Positions 36,007 to 43,914 of a DNA stretch of 64,000 nt are shown here, piece after piece (the first letter of the stretch is position 1; each line of letters begins with the position of its first letter). The position numbers and the translations under genes were made by a program. The stretch is from Kitasatospora sp. GP82. GTDB lineage: Bacteria > Actinomycetota > Actinomycetes > Streptomycetales > Streptomycetaceae. The stretch spans positions 124,001-188,000 of the forward strand of contig NZ_JARZAJ010000010.1 of assembly GCF_029892105.1 (NCBI RefSeq). Reading direction: 5' to 3'. The notes beneath the pieces were generated by a model that saw only the letters and a program-made list of their open reading frames with translations, made no database searches and was not told the origin of the DNA.

Positions 36007-36051
36007 CGGGCTTCGCGGCGTTCACCGCCGTGGATCTCCGCTCGGCGGAGC

Positions 36052-37323
36052 TCAGGCGGGCTGCGTGAAGGTGAAGCGCAGCGACCTGACCCGGTTGTCG
36101 AAGCTGGACGGGATCAGCTCGGGTCCGCCGACCGAGGAGAGGTCGGGCAGACGGGTGTACAGCTCGCGCAGCAGGACCTTCATCTTCTGGCGGGCGAGGT
36201 AGGCGCCGAGGCAGAAGTGCGGTCCGCCACCGCCGAATCCGAGGTGGGGGTTGGGCGAGCGGGTGATGTCGAAGACGTCGGGTTCGGTGAAGACCGCCTC
36301 GTCGCGGTTGGCCGAGCCGAAGAAGAGCACCACCTTGTCGCCCTGGGCGAGGGGCGTGCCGTCGAGGTCGTGGTCGACGGCCAGGGTGCGGCGGAACTGG
36401 ATGATCGGGGTCGAGTACCGGACGATCTCCTCGACCGCGCCGCCGAGGTGGGTGTCGAGGTCGGAGAGCAGCAGTTCACGCTGGTCGGGGTGCTCGGTGA
36501 GCAGGTGCAGACCGTGGGCGAGCGCGTTGCGGGTGGTCTCGACCCCGGCGACCAGGAGGAAGGAGAAGAAGGCGCCGAGTTCACGGGAGTTGAGGTGCTT
36601 GCCGTCCACATCTGCGGTGACCAGGGCGGAGATCAGGTCGTCGGTCGGCCGTCGGCGCCGTTCCCGCCCGAGGGCGGCGATCACGCCCTGCATCCGGGCA
36701 AGGGCGCGCAAGCCGAGCCCGGGGACGCGCAGTCGGCTGCGTGCTACGCCGGTGCGCTCGGAGGCGTGGTTGATCTGTTCGAGAATCCGGCGGCGCTGCT
36801 TCTCCGGAATGCCCATCATGTTGCAGATGACCTGGTAGGGCAGTTCGGCGGCGACGGCGCTGACGAAGTCGTCCCCGCCGCCCGCCCGCCGCGAGAGGAG
36901 CTCGTCCACGATCTGCGTCGCCACCCGGCGGATGTCGTCCTCGACCTTGGCGATCAGCCGGGGTGTGAAGGCGCGGGAGACGATCCTGCGCAGGTCGGCG
37001 TGGCGGGGGTCGTCGAGGTTGACCATGGAGTCGCCGAACACCGCGCGCACCCAGCGCGCCGGTTCGGGGGTGGTGACGCCCGGGGCACTGATGAAGACGT
37101 CCGGCGTACGACTGGCGGCGACCACGTCGGCGTGGCGGACGAGAGCGTGGAAGCCCTTGCCGGTGCGGGGGTCGGTACAGAACACCGGCCGGTCCAGGGC
37201 GCGCAGGCGGGCGAATGCGGCGGCCCGCTCCGAGGCGGGGAGGCTCCAGAACTCCGGGTGGGCGGGGTTGGTCCCGGCGGTCCGGAAGTCCGTGTGCGAG
37301 GCGGTGCCCGCCAGTGCGCTCAT
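36052..37323 (-). CDS. Cytochrome P450
   Basis: The 423-residue soluble bacterial P450 has the haem loop FGGGGPHFCLGAYLAR with thiolate ligand Cys371, the I-helix AGVETT (oxygen-activating Thr) near residue 265, and the K-helix ExxR in EEIVRYSTP. It resembles the group containing sterol/fatty-acid P450s CYP124/125/142. No ferredoxin or ferredoxin reductase gene lies nearby, so electron partners are elsewhere. An A+T-rich promoter region lies upstream of its start. Confidence 0.95.
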   Translation of the reverse strand: MSALAGTASHTDFRTAGTNPAHPEFWSLPASERAAAFARLRALDRPVFCTDPRTGKGFHALVRHADVVAASRTPDVFISAPGVTTPEPARWVRAVFGDSMVNLDDPRHADLRRIVSRAFTPRLIAKVEDDIRRVATQIVDELLSRRAGGGDDFVSAVAAELPYQVICNMMGIPEKQRRRILEQINHASERTGVARSRLRVPGLGLRALARMQGVIAALGRERRRRPTDDLISALVTADVDGKHLNSRELGAFFSFLLVAGVETTRNALAHGLHLLTEHPDQRELLLSDLDTHLGGAVEEIVRYSTPIIQFRRTLAVDHDLDGTPLAQGDKVVLFFGSANRDEAVFTEPDVFDITRSPNPHLGFGGGGPHFCLGAYLARQKMKVLLRELYTRLPDLSSVGGPELIPSSFDNRVRSLRFTFTQPA

Positions 37324-37391
37324 GTGGAAGTTATCGTCAGTTATCTGCTGAATGTCAAATTCAGCTCGAATTCTTTTATTCTGATATTGGA
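37324..37391 (-). promoter_or_regulatory. A+T-rich P450 promoter region with small dyads
   Basis: The stretch is markedly A+T-rich for this genome. It contains AATTC/GAATT arms (37358-37362 and 37368-37372) and tandem TTATC words near 37331-37345. It also touches the end of the EI24 gene at 37392. Confidence 0.45.
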
Positions 37392-38198
37392 TTACTTTTC
37401 AGAGATACCGGCGAGCTCGGTTTCGAGCCGAGGCTCGGTCTCGGTCTCGACTTCGGCGGCCGCCACCGGGACCAGCTCTCGGACCAGCAGCGTCGCCCCC
37501 GCGACCGCACCCGGCATCGCCGGCACCGTCAGCATCGGCACCAGGAACAGCAGCACCAGCGGCGCCCCGAAGCCCAGCGCCAGCCCGAGCCGTCCGCGCA
37601 GCAGCCGTAGCTGCTCGCGCTGCGAGACACCCCGCCGCTGCATCGCGACCGAGGTCAGCTCGACGGTCAGGAAGAACCCCGCCACGCCCACGCCCACCAC
37701 CGGGACAACGGTCTGGCCAACGACGGGGACGAACCCGCAGAGGAACAGCAGCAGTCCGAGCCCCGCCGACCGGACGAGTACGTGGAGGCTGTCCCTGGCC
37801 GCCGCCACCAGTTCCCGCCAGAGCGGCCGCTCGGGCGAGGCGGGCCCACCGCCCTCGGTCTCGTCCACCTTGGCGCACAGGGACTCGTAGAACGGCTGTC
37901 CGATCAGCGTCGTGACCGCCGTGAAGGTGATCAGCGCCAGCAGCATCCCGACACCGAGCAGCACCGCCACGAACACCGCACGCAGCAGGCCCTGCCACGG
38001 CGAGCTCCAACCGTCCGCGAACGGGGTGGCCCAGTGGGCCAGGTCGCCCGACCGGACGGCGAGAGCGGTCAGCGCCGCCACGTACCCGACCAGGGTGATC
38101 AGCGCGGGAATCATCCCGAATCCCCACCACCGGCCGTGTCCCGCCACCCACCGCTGGCCCCTGAACAGGAGGCCGACCCCCGCCGCAAAATCTCGCAT
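37392..38198 (-). CDS. EI24-domain (CysZ-like) membrane protein
   Basis: The 268-residue protein has an N-terminal GVGLLFRGQRWVAGHGRWWGFGMIPALIT, several long hydrophobic helices, and the EI24/CysZ-type segment TTLIGQPFYESLCAKVDETEGG near residues 95-115. CysZ proteins mediate sulfate uptake; actinobacterial EI24 proteins are uncharacterised. TAGGCT lies six bases before the ATG and no Shine-Dalgarno is visible, suggesting a leaderless transcript. Divergent from the next gene. Confidence 0.85.
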   Translation of the reverse strand: MRDFAAGVGLLFRGQRWVAGHGRWWGFGMIPALITLVGYVAALTALAVRSGDLAHWATPFADGWSSPWQGLLRAVFVAVLLGVGMLLALITFTAVTTLIGQPFYESLCAKVDETEGGGPASPERPLWRELVAAARDSLHVLVRSAGLGLLLFLCGFVPVVGQTVVPVVGVGVAGFFLTVELTSVAMQRRGVSQREQLRLLRGRLGLALGFGAPLVLLFLVPMLTVPAMPGAVAGATLLVRELVPVAAAEVETETEPRLETELAGISEK

Positions 38199-38358
38199 GC
38201 GCAGAGCCTACGGGGGTGTACCGCGACGCCTGCGACAGGCCTCGGACGGCCCGAACCCCGGCCGTCGTCCCGGCCGTCGTCCCGGCCGAACCAGTCCACG
38301 CGTCCCGTGCCCGGCCTCTGCGCGAATCCATTGCGCAATCCCAGTAACGTCTTTCTGT

Positions 38359-39078
38359 ATGAACCGAACTGACTATGCGTACGCTCTTCGCCGCGACGGA
38401 GCCCGGCTGGCGGAGGCCGCCTCGGGAAACCTCGGCCTGCCCGTGCCCAGCTGCCCGGGCTGGACGATCGCCGACCTCGTCTGGCACACGGGCGAGGTCC
38501 ACTGGTTCTGGACGCTGATCGCCAACGGAGAGCTGAGCAGTCCCGATGACTACATCGAGCCGGAGCGGCCGCCAGCGGACGCACTGCTCGCCTGGTTCAC
38601 CGAGGGGGTCGAGCAGTGCGCGGCCGCCCTGGAGCAGCTCGACCCGGCACTCCCCCGGTGGAGTTGGGCCAGTCGCAAGGACGTCGGCTTCATCCAGCGG
38701 CGGATGGCGCAGGAGACGGCCGTCCACGCCTGGGACGCTCTCGCCGCCGTCGGCCGGGACGAACCGATCGAACGCGAGCTGGCCGTGGACGGCGTGGCCG
38801 AGTTCCTCGCCCACTTCCGCTCCGCGACCCCGCCGGCCGACTTCCCGGACGCCGGTCTCCACCTGCACGCCACCGACGGCCCGGGCGAGTGGTCGGTCCG
38901 CGCGGTGGACGGCACCTGGCAGGTGAGCCTGGAGCACGGCAAGGGTGCGGCAGCCGTCAAGGGCACTGCCTCCGACCTGCTGCTCCTGCTCTGGCAGCGC
39001 CGCACCGTCGAGCAGCTGGAGACCTTCGGCGACGCCGATGCGCTGAAGGCGATCCTGGCAGCCTTCGACCGGGACTGA
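38359..39078 (+). CDS. Maleylpyruvate isomerase family mycothiol-dependent enzyme
   Basis: The 239-residue protein has the N-terminal mycothiol-dependent DinB-like helical bundle (LPVPSCPGWTIADLVWHTGEVHWFW; metal His, and later MAQETAVHAWDA with His and Glu positions) and a C-terminal MDMPI domain ending ASDLLLLLWQR. Members bind zinc and use mycothiol. Actinobacteria have many paralogues, so the substrate is open. TAACGT ends eight bases before the ATG, consistent with leaderless expression. Confidence 0.88.
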   Translation: MNRTDYAYALRRDGARLAEAASGNLGLPVPSCPGWTIADLVWHTGEVHWFWTLIANGELSSPDDYIEPERPPADALLAWFTEGVEQCAAALEQLDPALPRWSWASRKDVGFIQRRMAQETAVHAWDALAAVGRDEPIERELAVDGVAEFLAHFRSATPPADFPDAGLHLHATDGPGEWSVRAVDGTWQVSLEHGKGAAAVKGTASDLLLLLWQRRTVEQLETFGDADALKAILAAFDRD

Positions 39079-39269
39079 CCCCCGGCCGACCCGGCCGACC
39101 CGGCCGTCAGCGACTTGGCGGCCGACCTCCCCGGCTTCCTCACCGAAGTCCGGCAACCCGCCGAAGAGCCGGACCGTGCCACCCGGGCATCTGACACCGC
39201 TGCGCCTCGGTGCCTGAGCCGGCCTGCCGGGGGTACGTTCCAAGCACCGGGACGGAGTGAGGTGCGGCG

Positions 39270-39722
39270 ATGGATCCACAGCAGATGCTGGCGGTCGCGG
39301 TCGAGGAGGCCAGGGCCGGACTGGCCGAGGGCGGTATCCCCGTCGGAGCCGCCCTCTTCGGTCCGGACGGTGAACTCCTCGGCCGCGGCCACAACCGCCG
39401 TGTCCAGGACGGCGATCCGTCCATGCACGCCGAGACGGCGGCCTTCCGAGCGGCAGGCCGCCTTCGCGGCTACGCCCGCACCACGATGGTGACCACCCTC
39501 TCGCCGTGCTGGTACTGCTCCGGTCTGGTACGGCAGTTCGGGATCGGCGAGGTCGTGATCGGCGAGTCCCGTACCTTCACCGGCGGCCACGACTGGCTGG
39601 CCCGGCACGGCGTACGGATCACGCTGCTGGACGACCAGGAGTGCATCCGTCTGATGACGGACTTCATCGCCGCCCATCCCGACCTCTGGTACGAGGACAT
39701 CGGCGAACCGCCCGGCCGTTGA
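39270..39722 (+). CDS. Cytosine/nucleoside deaminase, fungal Fcy1-like
   Basis: The 150-residue zinc deaminase has HAETAAF (zinc His and proton-shuttling Glu) and PCWYC (two zinc Cys). The rest resembles yeast cytosine deaminase: GGIPVGAALFG, VVIGESRTFTGG, DDQECIRLMTDFIAAHPDLW and the C-terminal YEDIGE. It probably converts cytosine to uracil and ammonia. ATG 39270 has GGAGTGAGGTGCGGCG upstream. Bacterial CodA, by contrast, is an unrelated amidohydrolase. Confidence 0.85.
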   Translation: MDPQQMLAVAVEEARAGLAEGGIPVGAALFGPDGELLGRGHNRRVQDGDPSMHAETAAFRAAGRLRGYARTTMVTTLSPCWYCSGLVRQFGIGEVVIGESRTFTGGHDWLARHGVRITLLDDQECIRLMTDFIAAHPDLWYEDIGEPPGR

Positions 39723-39754
39723 TACCCCGGCCGACGGCACAGGCGGCGCCGGTC

Positions 39755-40849
39755 TCAGCCGGTGATGCCGCGTCCGCCGTCCGCGACCTGGTGCAGCGGC
39801 ACGTCGGGGACGGCGGCGCACCGGGCGAGCTCGGCCGCCGGATAGGGGACTTCCTTGCTCTCGTCGCAGAGGCGTCGGTGGAATTCGTCCATCACAACGG
39901 CTGTCCTGGCATGTCGGGTGAGGACTGAGGCCATGGCGGCAGGGACGCCTTCGGGCCTCCTGCCCTCGGCCCACTCGCGTACGAACCGGCGACGGTCCAG
40001 GCTGCCGCGCACGCGTTCGACCAGATGGTGGTTGACCAGGTGCGCGGCGGTGTAGCCGTGGTCATAGCCCCGGTGCCGTGCGAGGAAGTCCGCCTCCTCG
40101 GGCGAGAGTTCGAAGCGGGAGCTGAGAGCGAGGCCGAAGTCGGAGAAGTAGAGGCGGTGGCCGTCCGTCAGGATGTTGTGGAAGTGGGCGTCGAAGTGGA
40201 CCAGACCCCGACTCCTCATGAAGGCGGCCGTCTGCGCCAGTTCCTCGTCCACTCGCGCGAAGGCCGAGGAGTCCTGGCCGGCCAGCCAGGCGCCGAGGGT
40301 CTGCGGGATGTGCTCAAGGAAGAGGACGACGCTCGCGGAGGAGCGGTGGATCGCCTCCAGCCGCTCGCGCACGGCCGGTGAGCCTTCCCAGTGGCCGACC
40401 GCGCCCTCCAGGTCGCCGAACTCGGAGAACACGGCGGTGGCGGCGGGAGGCGGGCCTGGCAGCACCCGCCAGTGGTACATCAGCGGGAAGCCCTGGTACT
40501 CGTTCCCCAGGACCCAGTTGGTCGCCATGGTGTGGGCGGCCAGCTCGCGCCAGGCCCCGAACCCCGCCGATCCCACGCCGTACTGGTAGAAGCCCGGCAG
40601 GCCGAAGAGGTTCGCCGTGGACATCACGTTCTCGGGGCGCAGCTCCAGCTCGGTCAAGGGCACTCTCTTGACGAAGACCCGCACGCCCTCGATCTCCAGC
40701 GCGGCCGACGCACCGCCGATCCCGGACCCCAGCGGGGTCGCCCCGTCGACAAGCCGGCCGAGCCGGCGATCGCTGAGCAGGGCGAGGTGGGTGGAGACTG
40801 TTGCCCAGGCATCCGTTCGTGCCGTGGGCAGCCGGTCCTGACAGGTCAT
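39755..40849 (-). CDS. Protein-kinase-fold protein (kinase or phosphotransferase)
   Basis: The 364-residue protein has a kinase-like core: a beta3 lysine in VRVFVKRVPL, catalytic loop HFDAHFHNIL (Asp220, Asn225) and metal motif SDFG (Asp237). It lacks the usual glycine loop spacing of Hanks kinases and most resembles atypical or aminoglycoside-phosphotransferase-like kinases; FFLEHIPQTLGAWLAG-like text near residue 175 is the hinge region. Substrate unknown. Convergent with the deaminase gene. Confidence 0.75.
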   Translation of the reverse strand: MTCQDRLPTARTDAWATVSTHLALLSDRRLGRLVDGATPLGSGIGGASAALEIEGVRVFVKRVPLTELELRPENVMSTANLFGLPGFYQYGVGSAGFGAWRELAAHTMATNWVLGNEYQGFPLMYHWRVLPGPPPAATAVFSEFGDLEGAVGHWEGSPAVRERLEAIHRSSASVVLFLEHIPQTLGAWLAGQDSSAFARVDEELAQTAAFMRSRGLVHFDAHFHNILTDGHRLYFSDFGLALSSRFELSPEEADFLARHRGYDHGYTAAHLVNHHLVERVRGSLDRRRFVREWAEGRRPEGVPAAMASVLTRHARTAVVMDEFHRRLCDESKEVPYPAAELARCAAVPDVPLHQVADGGRGITG

Positions 40850-41021
40850 CGGGGCTCCGTAGGTTGTCGGGCGGCCCAGCGTACGTCGCCGTGCCCGTGA
40901 TCGCGGGGGACCCCGTACCGTGACAACCGAGCGCTTCAGTGTCGCAGTTCGGCCTCCTGGTGATGCTGCGCTCCGCCGTCACCACCGAGCAGGCGGCGCA
41001 GCGGCCGAGCCGGAACGCCGG

Positions 41022-41879
41022 TCACTGAAGGATGTTGACCGCGCGGGCGACCACCAGCACAACGGTCAGCAGTGAGACCGCCGACTGGAGCAGCATCAGC
41101 ATCTTGGCCCAGCGCGAGAGCGGCATGGTGTCGGTCGGGCTGAACGCGGTGGCGTTGGTCCAGGCGACGTAGAGGTAGTCGAGGAAGCCGGGTTCCCAGT
41201 CGGCCGGGGCGATTCCCGTCTGCTGCATCTGCGGGAAGAGCAGGTCCGGGTAGTCGGCGGCGCCCAGGGCGCGGGCAGCGGGACCGCCGCGGTCCCATTC
41301 CCAGTACCAGAGTGCGAAGGCGATGACGTTGGTCGCCCAGATCGCCCCACCCGTGCCGAGGAGCTGGACGGCGTCGGATCCGCTGGCGCCGTGCACCAGT
41401 TCACGCACCAGCTTCACCGCCGACCAGCCGTTGGCGAGGCTGATGGCCGCCACCAGGCTGAGGCTGACCGCGCGCAGGGCCCGCGAACTGCGGTCCAGCC
41501 GACGGTGGGGGTTCATCGCCACCAGGGCGACGAGCAGGACGAGCTCCAGCGCCGGCAGCATCCAGTGCGGATGGATCGTCAGCCGGGGCGGCAGGAAGAG
41601 CTGGAGACCGACCGCGACCAGGATCACGGCGCTCACCGCCCAGCGCTGCTCGGCCTCGGTCTCACGGCGCCAGGCGGGACGCGTGGGCACCGCACTGCCG
41701 GCTGCCGGGGCGGCAACGGCTGCGGCGAGGTGCGATTCGATGCCGTCGAGGCGTTTGTGGAGTGCGGCGGCGAGCTCCTGGGTGGTACCGGGTGCTGCGG
41801 CCGGTGCGCCGGATGCCGTGGCGGGTGACTCGGGGACGTCGGGCTGCTGGTGCGCGCTGCTTGGACTCATGGCGATCAT
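41022..41879 (-). CDS. Membrane protein with pore-domain-like C-terminus
   Basis: This 285-residue protein has a 70-residue Ala/Pro-rich cytoplasmic N-terminus and about five transmembrane helices. The last part (FLDYLYVAWTNATAFSPTDT, then PLSRWAKMLMLLQSAVSLL and TVVLVVARAVNIL) mirrors the pore helix, filter and inner helix of two-helix K+ channels, but TAFSPTD replaces TVGYGD. It may belong to the DUF1345-like membrane family. The start at 41879 has GGAAG six bases upstream. Confidence 0.72.
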   Translation of the reverse strand: MIAMSPSSAHQQPDVPESPATASGAPAAAPGTTQELAAALHKRLDGIESHLAAAVAAPAAGSAVPTRPAWRRETEAEQRWAVSAVILVAVGLQLFLPPRLTIHPHWMLPALELVLLVALVAMNPHRRLDRSSRALRAVSLSLVAAISLANGWSAVKLVRELVHGASGSDAVQLLGTGGAIWATNVIAFALWYWEWDRGGPAARALGAADYPDLLFPQMQQTGIAPADWEPGFLDYLYVAWTNATAFSPTDTMPLSRWAKMLMLLQSAVSLLTVVLVVARAVNILQ

Positions 41880-42036
41880 TGTGAACTTCCATCGCCCTGG
41901 CGCGCCGCCTGCTGTGGTCCGGAGCGATCCACGCCGAGCGGCCATTAGGGTCTGACCATGCCGGACGCCTCACATGCCTCCGCCCGGCGGGGCACGCCGG
42001 GCGGAGGGCAGAGGTGGTGGCGCGGTGGCGGGTCCG

Positions 42037-43698
42037 TCAGTTGCGGGCCTCGGTGACGGCCGCGCCGAGGGCCTCCTTGATACGGGGCCCGAGGCGGGCG
42101 AACCCGAGCTCCTTCGTGGCGGCGCGGAGCAGCTGGTCGTCGGTGCGCTCGACGCCGTCGCTGTCGATCCAGCGGACCAGGGAGCGGAGTTCGCCCGGCG
42201 TGTAGGCGGTGATGGGCTGCCCGACGGTGAGCGAGGGCTTCTTCGGGCGGCGGACGCGCTTGGGGCGCTCCTTCTCGCCGGTCTCGGCCACGGGATCGGC
42301 CGGCTCGGCGACCTCGGCCACGGGTGCTGCGGCCGGCTCCTCGGTGCTCTCCCCGGCCGCCACGACGGCGGAGGTCTCAGCAGCGGGCTCAGCAGCAACC
42401 TCGGGGCGGGCCGCCGGAATCTCCACCTCGGGAGCCGGGGCGAGGACAGCCTCGACCTCGGTGACGACCTCGGCCTCCACTCCCGGGTCCTCCGCAGCGG
42501 TGATCACAGCCTCCGGACGGGCCGCCGGAATCTCGGGCTCGACAGCCGCGTCGACAGCAGCCTCGACCTCGGCAACGACCTCGACCTCGACCTCCGCCAC
42601 CGGGCTCTCCGCAGCGGTGATCACAGCCTCCGGACGGGCAGCCGGAATCTCGGGCTCGACGGCCGGGGCCTCCTCGGTACCGGTGCGCGGGCCGGCGGCG
42701 AGGGCCTGGCGAGCCGCCTCCACGGCGTCTTCCTCGGTGTCGGCGCCGTCGGCCGTGTCCGCGGGGTCGATGGCGGTGCGCCGGTCGTACACGGCCAGGG
42801 CGGCCTCGCGGTCGGCCCGGCTTTCCGTCAACTCGTCGAACAGCTCGGCGAGTCCGACGTTCTCCAGCTCGGTGCGGAGGGAGCCGAGGGTCGGCAGGCG
42901 GTAGAGGGTGCCCTCGTCGGCGGCCAGGCGGTCGACCAGGTCGGCGAGTTCGGCCAGCGGCGTGGTCTCCAGTTCGCGTCCGGGCAGCAGGCGCCCGAGC
43001 GCACGGACCGCCTCCGCGAGGGCCTCCACCGCCTGGGCGGCCTCGGCGAGCCGCGCGGCGTCGGCGGTGACGACCGGGCGCACCGCAGACGTGTCGGCAG
43101 CAGCGCCGGCGAGCGCCGTCCAGTCGGCTCGTTCCTTCACTGCCGCCGCGAGGGCCTCGTGCAGGTCGGCCCGGCGGGTGCGTCCGCCGAGGGTGAGCAG
43201 CTTGGCCTGGGCGCGGAGGGCGCGGCGGCGTCCCCAGGAGAGCTTGACGCCCTGCTCGCGGCGCCACCGGGAGTCCGCCGTGGCGGCGGTGAGCGCCTCG
43301 AGGTCCGCGTCGTACGCCTCGGCCCGGAGCTTGGCCGACGTGCTATGCACGCGTCGCAGGACGCCGACGACCAGTCCGAGGGCGACAACACTGTCCGGCT
43401 CGTCCAGACTGCCCTGCGCGACGAGCCCGGTGACGGCGGCGCGGGTGGCGAGGACGTCCCGGCTGCGCAGTTCGGCAAGGACGGTGGAGGCGGCGCGGGC
43501 GTCATCGGGGCTGCCGATGGCCTCGATGGCCGCGTACCAGGGGTGGGTGTCGGCGGTCAGTGTGAAGCCGCCGAGTTCGGCGTACCGGCCGAGGTCCTCA
43601 CGCGGACCCGGCCGGGAGCTCGCGGTGCCGGCGGCGGGCGTGACCGCTGGGTCGTCCGCCGACGCGGCTTCGGTGTCGTTCTGGTAACGCACAGTCAT
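42037..43698 (-). CDS. Helicase-derived protein lacking motor domains, acidic repeat linker
   Basis: The 553-residue protein has a helical region (about 40-320; RREQGVKLSWGRRRALRAQA, LTLGGRTRRADLHEALA, GSLRTELENVGLAELFDELT) that I recall as the insertion region of large actinobacterial SF1 helicases. A Glu/Ala/Pro-rich linker (about 340-490) follows, then the helicase C-terminal domain (YTPGELRSLVRWIDSDGVER, LGFARLGPRIKEALG). Walker A and B motifs are absent. The linker holds a near-exact 39-residue-spaced repeat. Function unknown. Confidence 0.75.
   Translation of the reverse strand: MTVRYQNDTEAASADDPAVTPAAGTASSRPGPREDLGRYAELGGFTLTADTHPWYAAIEAIGSPDDARAASTVLAELRSRDVLATRAAVTGLVAQGSLDEPDSVVALGLVVGVLRRVHSTSAKLRAEAYDADLEALTAATADSRWRREQGVKLSWGRRRALRAQAKLLTLGGRTRRADLHEALAAAVKERADWTALAGAAADTSAVRPVVTADAARLAEAAQAVEALAEAVRALGRLLPGRELETTPLAELADLVDRLAADEGTLYRLPTLGSLRTELENVGLAELFDELTESRADREAALAVYDRRTAIDPADTADGADTEEDAVEAARQALAAGPRTGTEEAPAVEPEIPAARPEAVITAAESPVAEVEVEVVAEVEAAVDAAVEPEIPAARPEAVITAAEDPGVEAEVVTEVEAVLAPAPEVEIPAARPEVAAEPAAETSAVVAAGESTEEPAAAPVAEVAEPADPVAETGEKERPKRVRRPKKPSLTVGQPITAYTPGELRSLVRWIDSDGVERTDDQLLRAATKELGFARLGPRIKEALGAAVTEARN
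42491..42665. repeat. 58-bp direct repeat pair inside the acidic linker
   Basis: Copies at 42491-42548 and 42608-42665 differ at two positions and are 117 bases apart, encoding EPEIPAARPEAVITAAE twice. A third diverged copy (EVEIPAARPEVAAE) lies near 42405. Confidence 0.9.
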
Positions 43699-43914
43699 GG
43701 TGACGTCCGGTTCGTGGCAGGGCAGACAGGGACGGGACGGGCATCGTCCGGCGGCGCGGGCGGCAGGAGCGCGGTGCCCGGCGCGGGCGACCAGGATACG
43801 GGTGGGCGTTCGAGGCGTGCACGCACCCGGTCCGGTGAGCCCGCACGCGACGCACCCCATTGGCGCACCGGCGCGGGGCACTCGGCCGGGTACGGCGGCA
43901 GCGACGGACGTATC

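Noticed and set aside
38256..38282. Two tandem 12-bp CCGGCCGTCGTC units
   Set aside because: Too short and G+C-simple to separate from background; no dyad or gene relation.
36052..39078. A biosynthetic gene cluster around the P450, ABM-fold and MDMPI proteins
   Set aside because: No polyketide synthase, NRPS, terpene cyclase or RiPP genes are present; the genes have different orientations and unrelated neighbours.
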